Shown: positions 43,813 through 53,200 of the stretch, in pieces
How the letters are laid out: the number at the start of each line of letters is the position of its first letter
Position numbering within the stretch: position 1 is the first letter of the stretch
Assembly (NCBI RefSeq): GCF_040706535.1
Contig: NZ_JAPDRJ010000004.1
Coordinates: 62,001 to 126,000 of the forward strand
Direction of reading: 5' to 3'
DNA from: Lentisalinibacter orientalis
Lineage (GTDB): Bacteria > Pseudomonadota > Gammaproteobacteria > Steroidobacterales > Woeseiaceae
Length of the DNA: 64,000 nucleotides
Made by a program: the position numbers and the translations under genes
The notes under the pieces: generated by a model
Told to the model about the DNA's origin: nothing
The model's input: the letters and a program-made list of their open reading frames with translations, nothing else
Database searches by the model: none

Positions 43813-43915
43813 CTCGCGCGCAGGGCGGCGGCCACGCTCGCGGTCGAGACGCCGGCAGGTGCCGGCATGTCCCCTTGGGGTTTGTTACGAAGTTCTGTCA
43901 GATGAGGAAAAGGTG

Positions 43916-44572
43916 ATGGACATTTTTTATTCGATCGTAGGTTTCTTCGCCTCGGGCGGAGCGTTCATGTACCCGATACTGATCGTGTTCGCGGTGGGTG
44001 CCGCGATCGCGATCGAACGCTACATCACGCTGGACCGGGTCACCCGGAAGAACCAGCGCGTGTGGGACGAGGTGCAGCCGCTGCTCGCGAAAGGCGATTT
44101 CGACAAGGCCCGCGAGGTCACGGCGAAAGACGAGTCCACCGTGGCCCAGGTGCTGAACATGGGTCTCTCCCTGCAGGGCGCGGTGCGCCGCCGTGAGGAT
44201 ATCGAGATCGCCATGGAGGAGAACATGATGGAGATCGTGCCGCGGCTCGAGAAGCGCACCGCCTATGTGGCGCTGGCTTCCAGCATTGCGACGCTGCTCG
44301 GCCTGCTCGGCACCATCATGGGCCTCATCCAGGCGTTCACCGCCGTGGCCAATGCAAATCCGGCCGAGAAGGCCGACCTGCTGTCCGCCAGCATCTCGGT
44401 GGCCATGAACACGACGGCGTTCGGCCTGATGGTGGCGATCCCGCTGCTGATCACCCATGCGGTGCTCACGAGCAAGACGGGCGACATCGTCGACAGCCTG
44501 GAGATGGCGACCGTCAAGGCTCTGAACGTCATCAGCAAGAAGGCCAAGCGTCAGTACGAGGTCGCCGCCTGA
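43916..44572 (+). CDS. MotA/TolQ/ExbB proton-channel family protein
   Basis: A 218-residue inner-membrane protein with three membrane helices: one near the N-terminus (residues about 15-33) and two in the conserved C-terminal domain. The signature reads L-G-L-L-G-T-I-M-G-L-I-Q-A-F and later S-V-A-M-N-T-T-A-F-G-L-M-V-A-I-P. Together with ExbD-type partners it forms an ion-driven motor that powers a TonB-like protein. ATG 43916 (GTG 43913 also possible) has GAGGAAAAGG upstream. Two ExbD-like genes follow immediately. Confidence 0.92.
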   Translation: MDIFYSIVGFFASGGAFMYPILIVFAVGAAIAIERYITLDRVTRKNQRVWDEVQPLLAKGDFDKAREVTAKDESTVAQVLNMGLSLQGAVRRREDIEIAMEENMMEIVPRLEKRTAYVALASSIATLLGLLGTIMGLIQAFTAVANANPAEKADLLSASISVAMNTTAFGLMVAIPLLITHAVLTSKTGDIVDSLEMATVKALNVISKKAKRQYEVAA

Positions 44573-44585
44573 GGAGGGAAGCGCC

Positions 44586-45080
44586 ATGTTCAGAAAACGG
44601 CATCATTACAGGCGACGCACCAAAGAGACGCCAGAGCTGGACGTCACCACCTTCCTCAATCTCATGGTGGTCCTGGTGCCTTTTCTGCTCATCACGGCGG
44701 TCTTCTCGCGGCTGACCATCGTGGAGCTCGACCTCCCGTCCTCTTCCGGTGGCGCCGCCACCACGGAGCCAAACTTCCGCCTGGAGGTGATCGTGCGCGA
44801 GAGCGGTTTCGAACTCACCAACGGGCAGTCGGTCATCGCCGCCATACCGAAGGTCGAGGACGAGTACGACTTCGAGACACTGTCCGAGCACGTGGTCTCC
44901 CTGAAGCAGCAGTACCGCAGCGAGAACGCCGCCTCGGTCCTGCTCGAGCCGTTCATACCCTATGACTATCTGATCCAGGTGATGGACGTGGTCAGGAGCC
45001 GGCCCATGGAGGCCGCGGAGAGCGGTGAGATTCAGCTGGTGGCCCTGTTCCCGGAAATCTCGGTAGGAGAGGCGCCATGA
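44586..45080 (+). CDS. ExbD/TolR-like protein, first copy
   Basis: A 164-residue protein with one membrane helix (residues about 22-42). The ion-carrying Asp lies in P-E-L-D-V-T-T-F-L-N-L-M-V-V-L at the helix start. The periplasmic domain has the ExbD layout (L-E-V-I-V-R-E-S-G-F-E-L) and ends near residue 160. It overlaps the second ExbD-like gene by four bases. It is distinct in sequence from that copy, so both are probably needed rather than being a recent duplicate. Confidence 0.88.
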   Translation: MFRKRHHYRRRTKETPELDVTTFLNLMVVLVPFLLITAVFSRLTIVELDLPSSSGGAATTEPNFRLEVIVRESGFELTNGQSVIAAIPKVEDEYDFETLSEHVVSLKQQYRSENAASVLLEPFIPYDYLIQVMDVVRSRPMEAAESGEIQLVALFPEISVGEAP

Positions 45081-45583
45081 TGAGGAACACCCGACGCCTG
45101 AAGCGCATGACGCGCAACCGGACCAAAGTGACGAAGATGAACCTCACGTCGCTGATGGACGTGTTCACCATCCTCGTGTTCTTTCTCCTGGTGAACTCCG
45201 GTTCCGTGGAGGTCATGGAAGCGCCGAAGCAGGTCACGCTGCCGGAATCCATGGTGGAGGAGAAACCGCGGGAGACGGTCGTGATCTTCGTGAGTCCCGA
45301 CGAGGTCCTCGTCCAGGGTCGGTCCGTCATCCGGGTCAGCGAGATCCTGGAGTCGGAGACGGCCACCATCGAGGCCATCACGGCGCGGCTGGAGGAGATC
45401 AGTCAGCGCGTGGTGGGGCCGAAGACGCGCTCCGTCGCGAAGAGCCAGGAAGTCACGATCCTGGCCGACAAATCGGTCCCGTTCACCGTGATCAAGCGGA
45501 TCATGACGACGTGCACGGGCGAGGGTTACGGCCAGGTGTCGCTGGCCGTCGTACAGAAACCCGCCGACACAGCCGCCACCTAG
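45077..45583 (+). CDS. ExbD/TolR-like protein, second copy
   Basis: A 168-residue protein with a strongly basic N-terminus, then the membrane helix with the Asp in L-T-S-L-M-D-V-F-T-I-L-V-F-F-L. The periplasmic domain ends with a predicted ExbD-type strand-helix unit (V-T-I-L-A-D-K-S-V-P-F-T-V-I-K-R-I-M). Start ATG 45077 overlaps the previous stop. A single ExbB-like channel with two different ExbD-like partners is the composition of the Myxococcus AglRQS motor. Confidence 0.9.
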   Translation: MMRNTRRLKRMTRNRTKVTKMNLTSLMDVFTILVFFLLVNSGSVEVMEAPKQVTLPESMVEEKPRETVVIFVSPDEVLVQGRSVIRVSEILESETATIEAITARLEEISQRVVGPKTRSVAKSQEVTILADKSVPFTVIKRIMTTCTGEGYGQVSLAVVQKPADTAAT

Positions 45584-45607
45584 CCGCGGCCTCATCGGGG
45601 TGATGCA

Positions 45608-47011
45608 GTGAGTCTCGAAAAAACCTGGGAAGAACAGGCGCTCCTGGACCAGATCGACGCCGAGCAGGAGAAGCTCGCCGATCTGGAGGAGCGGCTGCGT
45701 GCCGCCAGCGGGGAACTGCAGTCCCTCGCCGGCGAGCGCGAGAAATACGAACTCCTCGATGCGGTCACCGGCTCGCTGGAGCAGCTGGGGCGCCTCGGTG
45801 CAGCGGACCTGTTCTGGCGCGATACGCTGCCGGCCGAGGCGCGCGACACGCACCTGGCAGAGGTCCGCAGGCAGGCCACGGCGTTCTGCGACCGTGTGGC
45901 GGGCATAGAGCAGCGGCGCGACCAGCTGGAGCGGGAGCTCGAGGAGCACGACGACGTGCTCGAGTATCTGCAGGCCGAACTGCACGACCTCCGCGAGGAG
46001 CAGGAGCGCAAGCTGAACGAGTGGGTGCTGGAGCGCGACCCCTCGCCGCTCCCGTTCCGCCGCATGATCATGCCCTGGACCCGGGGCGTGGAAGAGGATC
46101 GTCGCTTCCGCCAGTCGCTGGCCGCCACCGTGGCAGCGAGCGTGCTGGTGGCGCTGGTCCTGCGCATGATCGACCTGCCCGTCCCCGAGCACGAGGAACT
46201 GATCGAGGTCCCCGAGCGGGTGGCCAAACTCATCCAGCCCGAGCCGCCGCCGCCGGCGCGCACGGTGGAGACGGAGCCGGATCCGGTGATCGAGGAGCCG
46301 CCCGAGCCCGAGGAGCAGGTGGCGGAGGAAACCCCGCCCGAGAAGACGCCCGAGATTACCGAGCCCGCGAAGGTGGCCGAGCAGTCGGCGCCGAAACAGG
46401 AGGTCCGCTCGAAAGGCATCCTGGCCTTCCGGGAGAGCTTCGCACAGCGGGCGCGCTCCGGACCGTCGGCCGATCTCGGCGCGAGCGCGCGGGTCGGCAA
46501 CCGCGGCGAGTCGGCCGTGGGCCGACCGACGCGGGCCATGGTCACGACCGACGCGCCGGGGTCGAGCGGCGGCATCAATCTGGCGAGCGTCAGTCGGGAC
46601 GTAGGCGGTGGTGCCGGCGGCCGGGGCATCGAGGGCGTCCGCGTCACGCAGGTGGCGACTTCCATCGGCGGGGACGGTTCCGCGGACCGGCCGCGGGCCG
46701 GCGGACCGTCGGCCGGGCGCACGGACGAAGAGATCCAGATCGTGTTCGACCGCTACAAGGCGGCGCTGTACCGCCTGTACAACCGGGAGCTGCGGCGCGA
46801 CCCGACGCTGCGCGGCCAGCTGGTGCTGAAGCTCACCATCGAGCCCGACGGCAGCGTTTCGATGTGCCGCCTGCACTCCAGTGACATGGGCGCTCCGGAC
46901 CTGGCCGACCAGATCGTGGCCAGGGTGAGCGGTTTCGATTTCGGCGCCAAGGAGGACATCGCCGCGATGACGATCATCTACCCGATCGATTTCCTCCCGG
47001 CTACCACCTGA
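45608..47011 (+). CDS. TonB/AgmX-like energy-transducing protein with cytoplasmic coiled coil
   Basis: A 467-residue protein starting at GTG 45608. Residues 1-165 are charged coiled coil, presumably cytoplasmic. One membrane helix spans about 171-188. A Pro/Glu-rich periplasmic stretch follows (E-P-P-P-P-A-R-T-V-E-T-E-P-D), then a Gly/Ser/Arg linker, and a C-terminal domain (about 375-465) of AgmX/PglI type with I-V-F-D-R-Y-K-A-A-L-Y-R-L-Y and L-V-L-K-L-T-I-E-P-D-G-S-V. It should carry motor force across the periplasm. A long cytoplasmic part before the membrane helix is unlike classical TonB and more like Myxococcus GltJ/AgmX. Confidence 0.86.
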   Translation: MSLEKTWEEQALLDQIDAEQEKLADLEERLRAASGELQSLAGEREKYELLDAVTGSLEQLGRLGAADLFWRDTLPAEARDTHLAEVRRQATAFCDRVAGIEQRRDQLERELEEHDDVLEYLQAELHDLREEQERKLNEWVLERDPSPLPFRRMIMPWTRGVEEDRRFRQSLAATVAASVLVALVLRMIDLPVPEHEELIEVPERVAKLIQPEPPPPARTVETEPDPVIEEPPEPEEQVAEETPPEKTPEITEPAKVAEQSAPKQEVRSKGILAFRESFAQRARSGPSADLGASARVGNRGESAVGRPTRAMVTTDAPGSSGGINLASVSRDVGGGAGGRGIEGVRVTQVATSIGGDGSADRPRAGGPSAGRTDEEIQIVFDRYKAALYRLYNRELRRDPTLRGQLVLKLTIEPDGSVSMCRLHSSDMGAPDLADQIVARVSGFDFGAKEDIAAMTIIYPIDFLPATT

Positions 47012-47039
47012 ACGAACGACGAGTAACCGACAAAGAACA

Positions 47040-47134
47040 GATTCCGACAAAGGCAAAACCACCGAAAGGTGGCGACGCAAAGTCTCCGGTCTACAGAGCC
47101 CCGACGGCTCCATGACAGCGGGACCGCCCGAATC
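47040..47134 (+). ncRNA. c-di-GMP-I riboswitch (GEMM-I)
   Basis: The stretch contains the conserved GGCAAA start, a helix CCACC-GAAA-GGTGG with the GNRA tetraloop (47059-47072), the invariant GACGCAAAG (47074-47082), then TCTCCGGTCTA, a second hairpin AGAGCC...GGCTC (47095-47110) and ATGACAGCGGGACCGCC (47112-47128). These match the GEMM-I pattern, including the ATGACAGC/GGG tetraloop-receptor side. Outer pairing GATTC (47040-47044) with GAATC (47130-47134) can close the stem. It starts 28 bases after the AgmX-like stop and ends 70 bases before the giant DUF11 gene, whose expression it should control. Confidence 0.93.
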
Positions 47135-47204
47135 CGGGCCCGGGGTTACGCCAGGGTCCAGGCCTCTCAGGCAACGCGATCGCCGCCGGTGAAACAGGCA
47201 CCAC

Positions 47205-50200
47205 ATGGCGAGCAGCAGAACATCCAACATATCGGCAAGCGTCCGGACGGCACTCCGGCTGCTGGCCTTCGCCGTACTCGCGCTGGCCGCAGCGCCCTCG
47301 TGGGCCGTGGACTGCTCGGAGTTCCCGAACGGCACCATCGACGGCTTTGCCGGAGACGTCGCGCCCTCGCAGATCCAGATCGACCGCAACTGCACGATCC
47401 GGAACTTCCCGGCGTCCAATCCGCTGAATACGAACTTCAGCTTCCTGACCCAGCCGGGCCAGACGGACGAGCGCTGGCTGATCGTTTTCGACAACGTCGT
47501 GCATACCGGCGAGATGGCCTGCAACAGCGTCGCCGGCCATCGCATCTGGTTCGTGAACGGCTCCTCCAGCTCCATCCAGGAGGGCTGCCAGAATCTGCTG
47601 ATCCCGGTCGAGAAGATCGAGAAGGACAACCCGCCGGGCACGGCGACGGCTTCGATCGGCGTTCCGTTCACCTACACGCTGACGATGCCGGTGCTGTTCG
47701 ACGCCGGCACCGGCACGGTCATCGACGAGTTCGGTTCGCTGAACGACCTGCATGGCGTCACGCTGGTCGACGACCTCAACGCGACCGGCGTCGATCTCAC
47801 CTACGTGAGCCACACCGCCTACTGGGAAAGCACGGGGTTGCCCGTGGCGCACACGTTCGACAACGACGGCGGCGTACTCACCTTCGACAACTTCCCGATC
47901 ATCCCATCGAACGAGCAGATCGTGATCGAGCTGACCGTGGTGCTGGAGGACTCGCCGGCGAACGCGATCGGCACCCAGTTCGTGAACACCGCCAAGTGGG
48001 ACTTCGGGCGGCTGATCGATGGTGTCTTCTACGAGCCGCTGCCGGGCGAGTGGGGCATCTCCGATCCGCTGACCATCGCCGGTCCCGAGATCGTGGTGAC
48101 GAAGACCGGTCCGGCGACCCTCGGCCGGACACTGAATCTCGGTCAGTGGGGCGAGTTCGCCATCGACGTGCACAACACCGGACTGGGCGAGGCCTGGGAC
48201 GTGGCGCTGGTGGACCGCCTTCCGGACGGGCCCCAGGGCGGCATGTGCGACATCCCGCCGGAGATCCTGGACGCGCAGGTGTACGTCGCGGACGGCGTCA
48301 CGCCGGTGCCGGGCAAGGGCCCGCTGACGCCCGGCGTGGACTTCGAACTGGTCTGGCAGGACAGCCCGCGCTGCGAGCTCACTCTCGACATGCTCACCCC
48401 GGCGGCCATGATCGGTCCCGACGAGCGTCTGATCATCCGTTACCGCACCCGGCTCGACGCCGACACCGACGACGGCATCCAGCTCACCAACGTCGCCGGC
48501 GCCACCCGCTGGTACAACGGCGCGGCCGACAACGCGGACCGGCTGGAATTCGCCCGCCCCGTGACCAACGGCACGGTCGGCACGGCAGACCACCAGGACG
48601 CCCATACGGTCACCACTGCACTGTACGGTTACTTCTTCGAGAAGACCGTGGCCAACGTGACCAGCGGCGCGGATCCGGCGGAGAGCGCCGCGCCCGGCGA
48701 CCGGCTCCGCTACACGCTGCGGCTGCAGACCACCGACGGCCCTCTCGAGGACGTTGCGATCCGCGACGACCTCGGCTCGCTGAATGCCGCGCCGGTGTTC
48801 GTGCCCGGATCACTGCAGGTACTGCCCGGCTCGCTGCCCCCCGGGGCCACCACCGCCGCGACGGATCCCTTCGGCGGCACCAACGGCACGGGCCAGCTGG
48901 TGGTCACCAACATCGATCTGCCTGCGGGCAGCGAACTGGTGGTGGAGTTCGAGGTGACTCTGGCCGCCGCCATCCTGGACGGCACCGTGGTCGCAAACCA
49001 GTCGGAGCTGATCGGCGCGGTGAAACTCGCCGACAGCGACGACCCCACCGTCAACGGCCAGGCAGACCCGGACATTCCCGGCGACGAGGACCCCACGACC
49101 GTGGTGATCGAGGCCGAGCCGCCGCCGGCGCTCGCGAAAGCGACCACGCAGCCGACCGCAGCCATCGGCGAGACCTTCGGTTACCGGCTCACCGTGCCGG
49201 CCACGCCCCACAGCGCGCCGCTGTACGACGTGCGCATCCTGGACGACCTGACCGCTTCGGCGGCGGACCTGGAGTTCGTGAGCGTCGCCCGGGTGTCCGG
49301 ACCGGACGGGTGGACGCCGCAGAACACGGGCACCGCCACGTCGCTGGTCATCGAGGACCCGGTGAACGGCATCGACATCCCCGCGGGCGAGCAGGTACTG
49401 GTCGAAATCACGGTGGCGCTCAGCGACACGCCGACGAATATCGCCGGCCTGGAATTCACCAACAGCGCGGCCTACACCTACAACCAGCTCGACGGGCAGG
49501 GCGCCACCGAACGTCCCGGCGATGGCGCCGTCAGCGGGCCCATGACGATCGTCGAGCCCGAACTCACGCTGGAGAAATACGGTCCCCTGCGCCTGCGCAC
49601 GGGCGAGACCGGCGTCTTCACGCTGAATGTGCACAACGTCGGCACCTCGACGGCCTGGAACGTCTATCTGACCGACCTGCTGCCGGATACCGCTGACGGC
49701 GGGCTCTGCGACGCGGCGCCGGCGCAGGTGACCGCGCAGCTGTTCGAGGCGGACGGCACCACCGCCGTGGGCGCACCGCTTGCGGCCGGTACGGACTACG
49801 CGGTGTCCTTCAGCGGCCGGCCCGGGTGCACGTTCACGCTCGAGGTGCTGTCGCCGGCGGGCGGCATCGGCCCGGACCAGCGCCTCCTCGTCACTTACGA
49901 GGCGGGCCTGGACGCCGACACGGCAGCCGACGCGGCGCTCACCAATATCGCGGGGGCCACCGAATGGTCCAGCATCGACGTCTCCACGCCGGACGACCGC
50001 GCGCGCACCTACAGCCGTGCCATTACCGACGGCACCGTGGACGTGCTCGACCACGAGGACGCACACACGGTGGTCGAGTTCTCGCCGGAGCTGCTGTTCG
50101 AGAAGACCGTGGTCAACGTGACCACCGGTGAAGACCCCGCGGCCGTGGCCACGCCCGGCGACACGCTGCGCTACAGCCTCTACGTCGAGAACCTGAGCGA

Positions 50201-53200
50201 CACGCCGGTCGACGAGTTCCGTCTCGTGGACGAGCTGGACCGGCTGAACGACGTGCCCGCATTCCAGGCCGGCACGCTGACCGTCGTCACGCTACCCTCC
50301 GGCGCCGTTGCCGCCAATACGGATGCCGCGGGCGGCGCTGCCGGCACGGGCCTCCTCGACGTGGGCGGCCTCAGTCTCGGCGGTGTCGGGGACACCGTGC
50401 GGGTGGAATTCGAGGTGACGCTGGCGCCGGTGATCCGCGACGGCACCTACGTGACCAACCAGTCCGACCTGATCTACCAGGGCAATGCGGTCGCCGTCAG
50501 CGACGATCCCCTGGCCAACGGGGCGGCGGACCCGAACGTGGCCGGCGACGAGGATCCCACCCGCGTGCTGATCGAGTCGGCGCCTTATTTCACGGTGGAG
50601 AAGGTCTCGTCCTACGTCACGGGTGATCCCGACGTGCTGCTCGCCGGCGAGACTCTGCGCTACACCATCACGGTGCAGAACACGGGCACCGACGATGCCA
50701 GGGACGCAGTGATCGCCGATGCCGTGCCGGCCAACACCACCTACGTGGCCGGCAGCACGACGCTGAACGGGGTCGGCGTCGCGGACGCCGACGGCGGCCT
50801 CTCGCCGCTGACCGATGGCATCCCGATCAACGCCGCCGGCGACGCCACGCCGGGGCTGCTGCGGGCCGCCGCTGCTCCGGGCGCGGACGATACCGCGACG
50901 AATACCGCGACGATAGTCTTCGACGTCGTGGTCGACCCGGACGCCGCGGACGGCACCGTCATCTCCAACCAGGCCTTCGTGAGCGCGCCGGACGGCGGCG
51001 TGATCGACCGGCCGTCCGACGATCCGCGCACACCGGTGGCCGACGATCCCACCCGCGACGTGGTCGGCCGCCTGCCGCTGCTCTACGCCGAGAAGTCGGC
51101 GGCGCTGCAGGACGACCTGGGCACGCCGGGCATCGTCGATCCGGGCGATACGCTGCGCTACACCATCACGGTCTATAACAACGGCACCGTGCCCGCCACG
51201 GTCGTGGAACTGATAGACCAGGTGCCGGAGTGGACGACCTACCTCGCCGATACCACCACACTGAACGGCCTCGCCGCCGGACAGCCGGACGGCGGCAACT
51301 TCCCGCTGGCCGCCGGATTGCCCATCGCCTCCGCGGACCTCACGCCGCCGCTGCCCGGGCCCGGCGAGGGCACGCTGAGCCCCGGTGGCTCGGCCGCCGT
51401 GCAGTTCGACCTGCTGGTGAACGCCGATGCGGTGCCGGGCACGCTGATCGAGAACCAGGCCGCGGTCTCGAGCTACGAACTGCCGGACCTGCTCACCGAC
51501 GGTGACGGCGACCCCGCGACGGGCCCCGAGCCCACCGTCGTGGTCGTGGGCGACGCACAGCAACTCGCCATCAGCAAACAGGTAACGGTGGTCGGCGGCG
51601 GCATCGCCGAGGCCGGCTCAACACTGGAGTATCTGGTGACGGTCAGGAACATCGCGTCGGTGCCTGCCTACGACGTCGTCATCTACGACGACCTGGATCT
51701 GCCCGAGCCCGCACACCTGATCTACGTGGACGGCTCTGCCGCGATGAACGGCTCCGACGAGGGCGTGGCCTTCGCCGGCTCGCTGCTGACGGCCGACTAC
51801 GGCTCCCTGTACGGCGCGCTCCAGCCCGACGAGACCGTCGAACTCCGTTTCCGCGCGGTAATCGAGCCGACCCTGCCGATTGGCACCACGGTGACGAACA
51901 TCGCCGAGGTGCGCTGGAATCAGGCGACCCAGAGCGCCACGGCCTCCGTCGCCGTGGACGTCGGCGGCACACCGGGCTCCGCGGCGGTGAACGGCACGGT
52001 GTGGCACGACGCGGACTTCGACGACGTCGATGGCGCCGGTGAGCGCCGGCTCGAGGGCTGGTCCGTCGAGGTCTGGCGCAACGACACGCGCGTGCGCTCG
52101 GTCCTGACCGACGCGGAGGGCAACTACCGTGTCAGCGGCCTCGTGCCCAACTATCTCACCGACGACGTCTACGAGATCCGGTTCGTCGCGCCGGGTGCGG
52201 GACCGCGCAGTGCCGCGCTGGGGCTCGCGTACTCCGCGGATTTCACGAACTACCCGCAGCGCATCGCCGGTATCGAGCTGGTGAAGGGCAACAACCTGCA
52301 GGATCTCAACTTGCCCATCGATCCGGCCGGTGTCGTCTACAACTCGGTATCCCGGGCGCCCGTGGCCGGCGCGGTGGTCACGCTGCTGGACGGGCCGGGC
52401 GGGACGCCGGTGCCGGCCGCCTGCTTCGAGGACCCGGTGCAGCAGAATCAGGTGACGTTGTCGGATGGCTGGTACAAGTTCGACCTGAACTTCGGCGATC
52501 CGGGCTGTCCGGCCGGTGCCGACTACCTGATCAGCGTGACGCCGCCGGGTGCGGGCTACGTGCCTGGTCCCTCCGAGATCATCCCGGCGAGTAACGACGC
52601 GACGGGCGCCGCGTTCGACGTCCCGTCCTGCCCGGGCTCGAGCGACGACGCCGTCGCGGCCACCAGCGAACACTGCGAGGTGCAGGCCTCGGAAACCGCT
52701 CCGCCGACTTCCGTACGGGCGCGCACCGCCAGGACGGCCTGGTACGAACGGCTGACCCTGGACGGGACTTCGGTGCCCGGGTCCAGCCAGCTGTTCAACA
52801 ACCACATCCCGGTGGATCCGGAGCTCTCCGGCGCCGTGTCGGTCACCAAGACCACGCCGATGGTGAACGTGAACCGGGGACAGCTGGTGCCTTATCTGAT
52901 CACGGTGAACAACACCATCGAGATCGAGCTCACCGACGTGAACTTGGTGGACCGCTATCCGGCGGGCTTCGCCTACGTCGAGGGCTCGGCCCGCATCGAC
53001 GGTGTCGCCGTGGAGCCCGCCGTGAACGGACGCGAACTGGTCTGGGAGAACCTGACCCTCGATGCCTCGGGGCGTCACGAGATCCAGCTGCTGCTGGCGG
53101 TCGGTGCCGGCGTGAGCGAGGGCGAATTCGTCAACCGGGCCCAGGTGATGAACGGTATCACCGGCGGTGCCATGTCCGGTGAAGCCACGGCCACCGTGCG

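Noticed and set aside
43813..43915. Possible internal promoter before the ExbB-like gene
   Set aside because: TTGGGG/TTGTTA-like hexamers occur but no convincing -10 at the right distance; could still be read-through from upstream.
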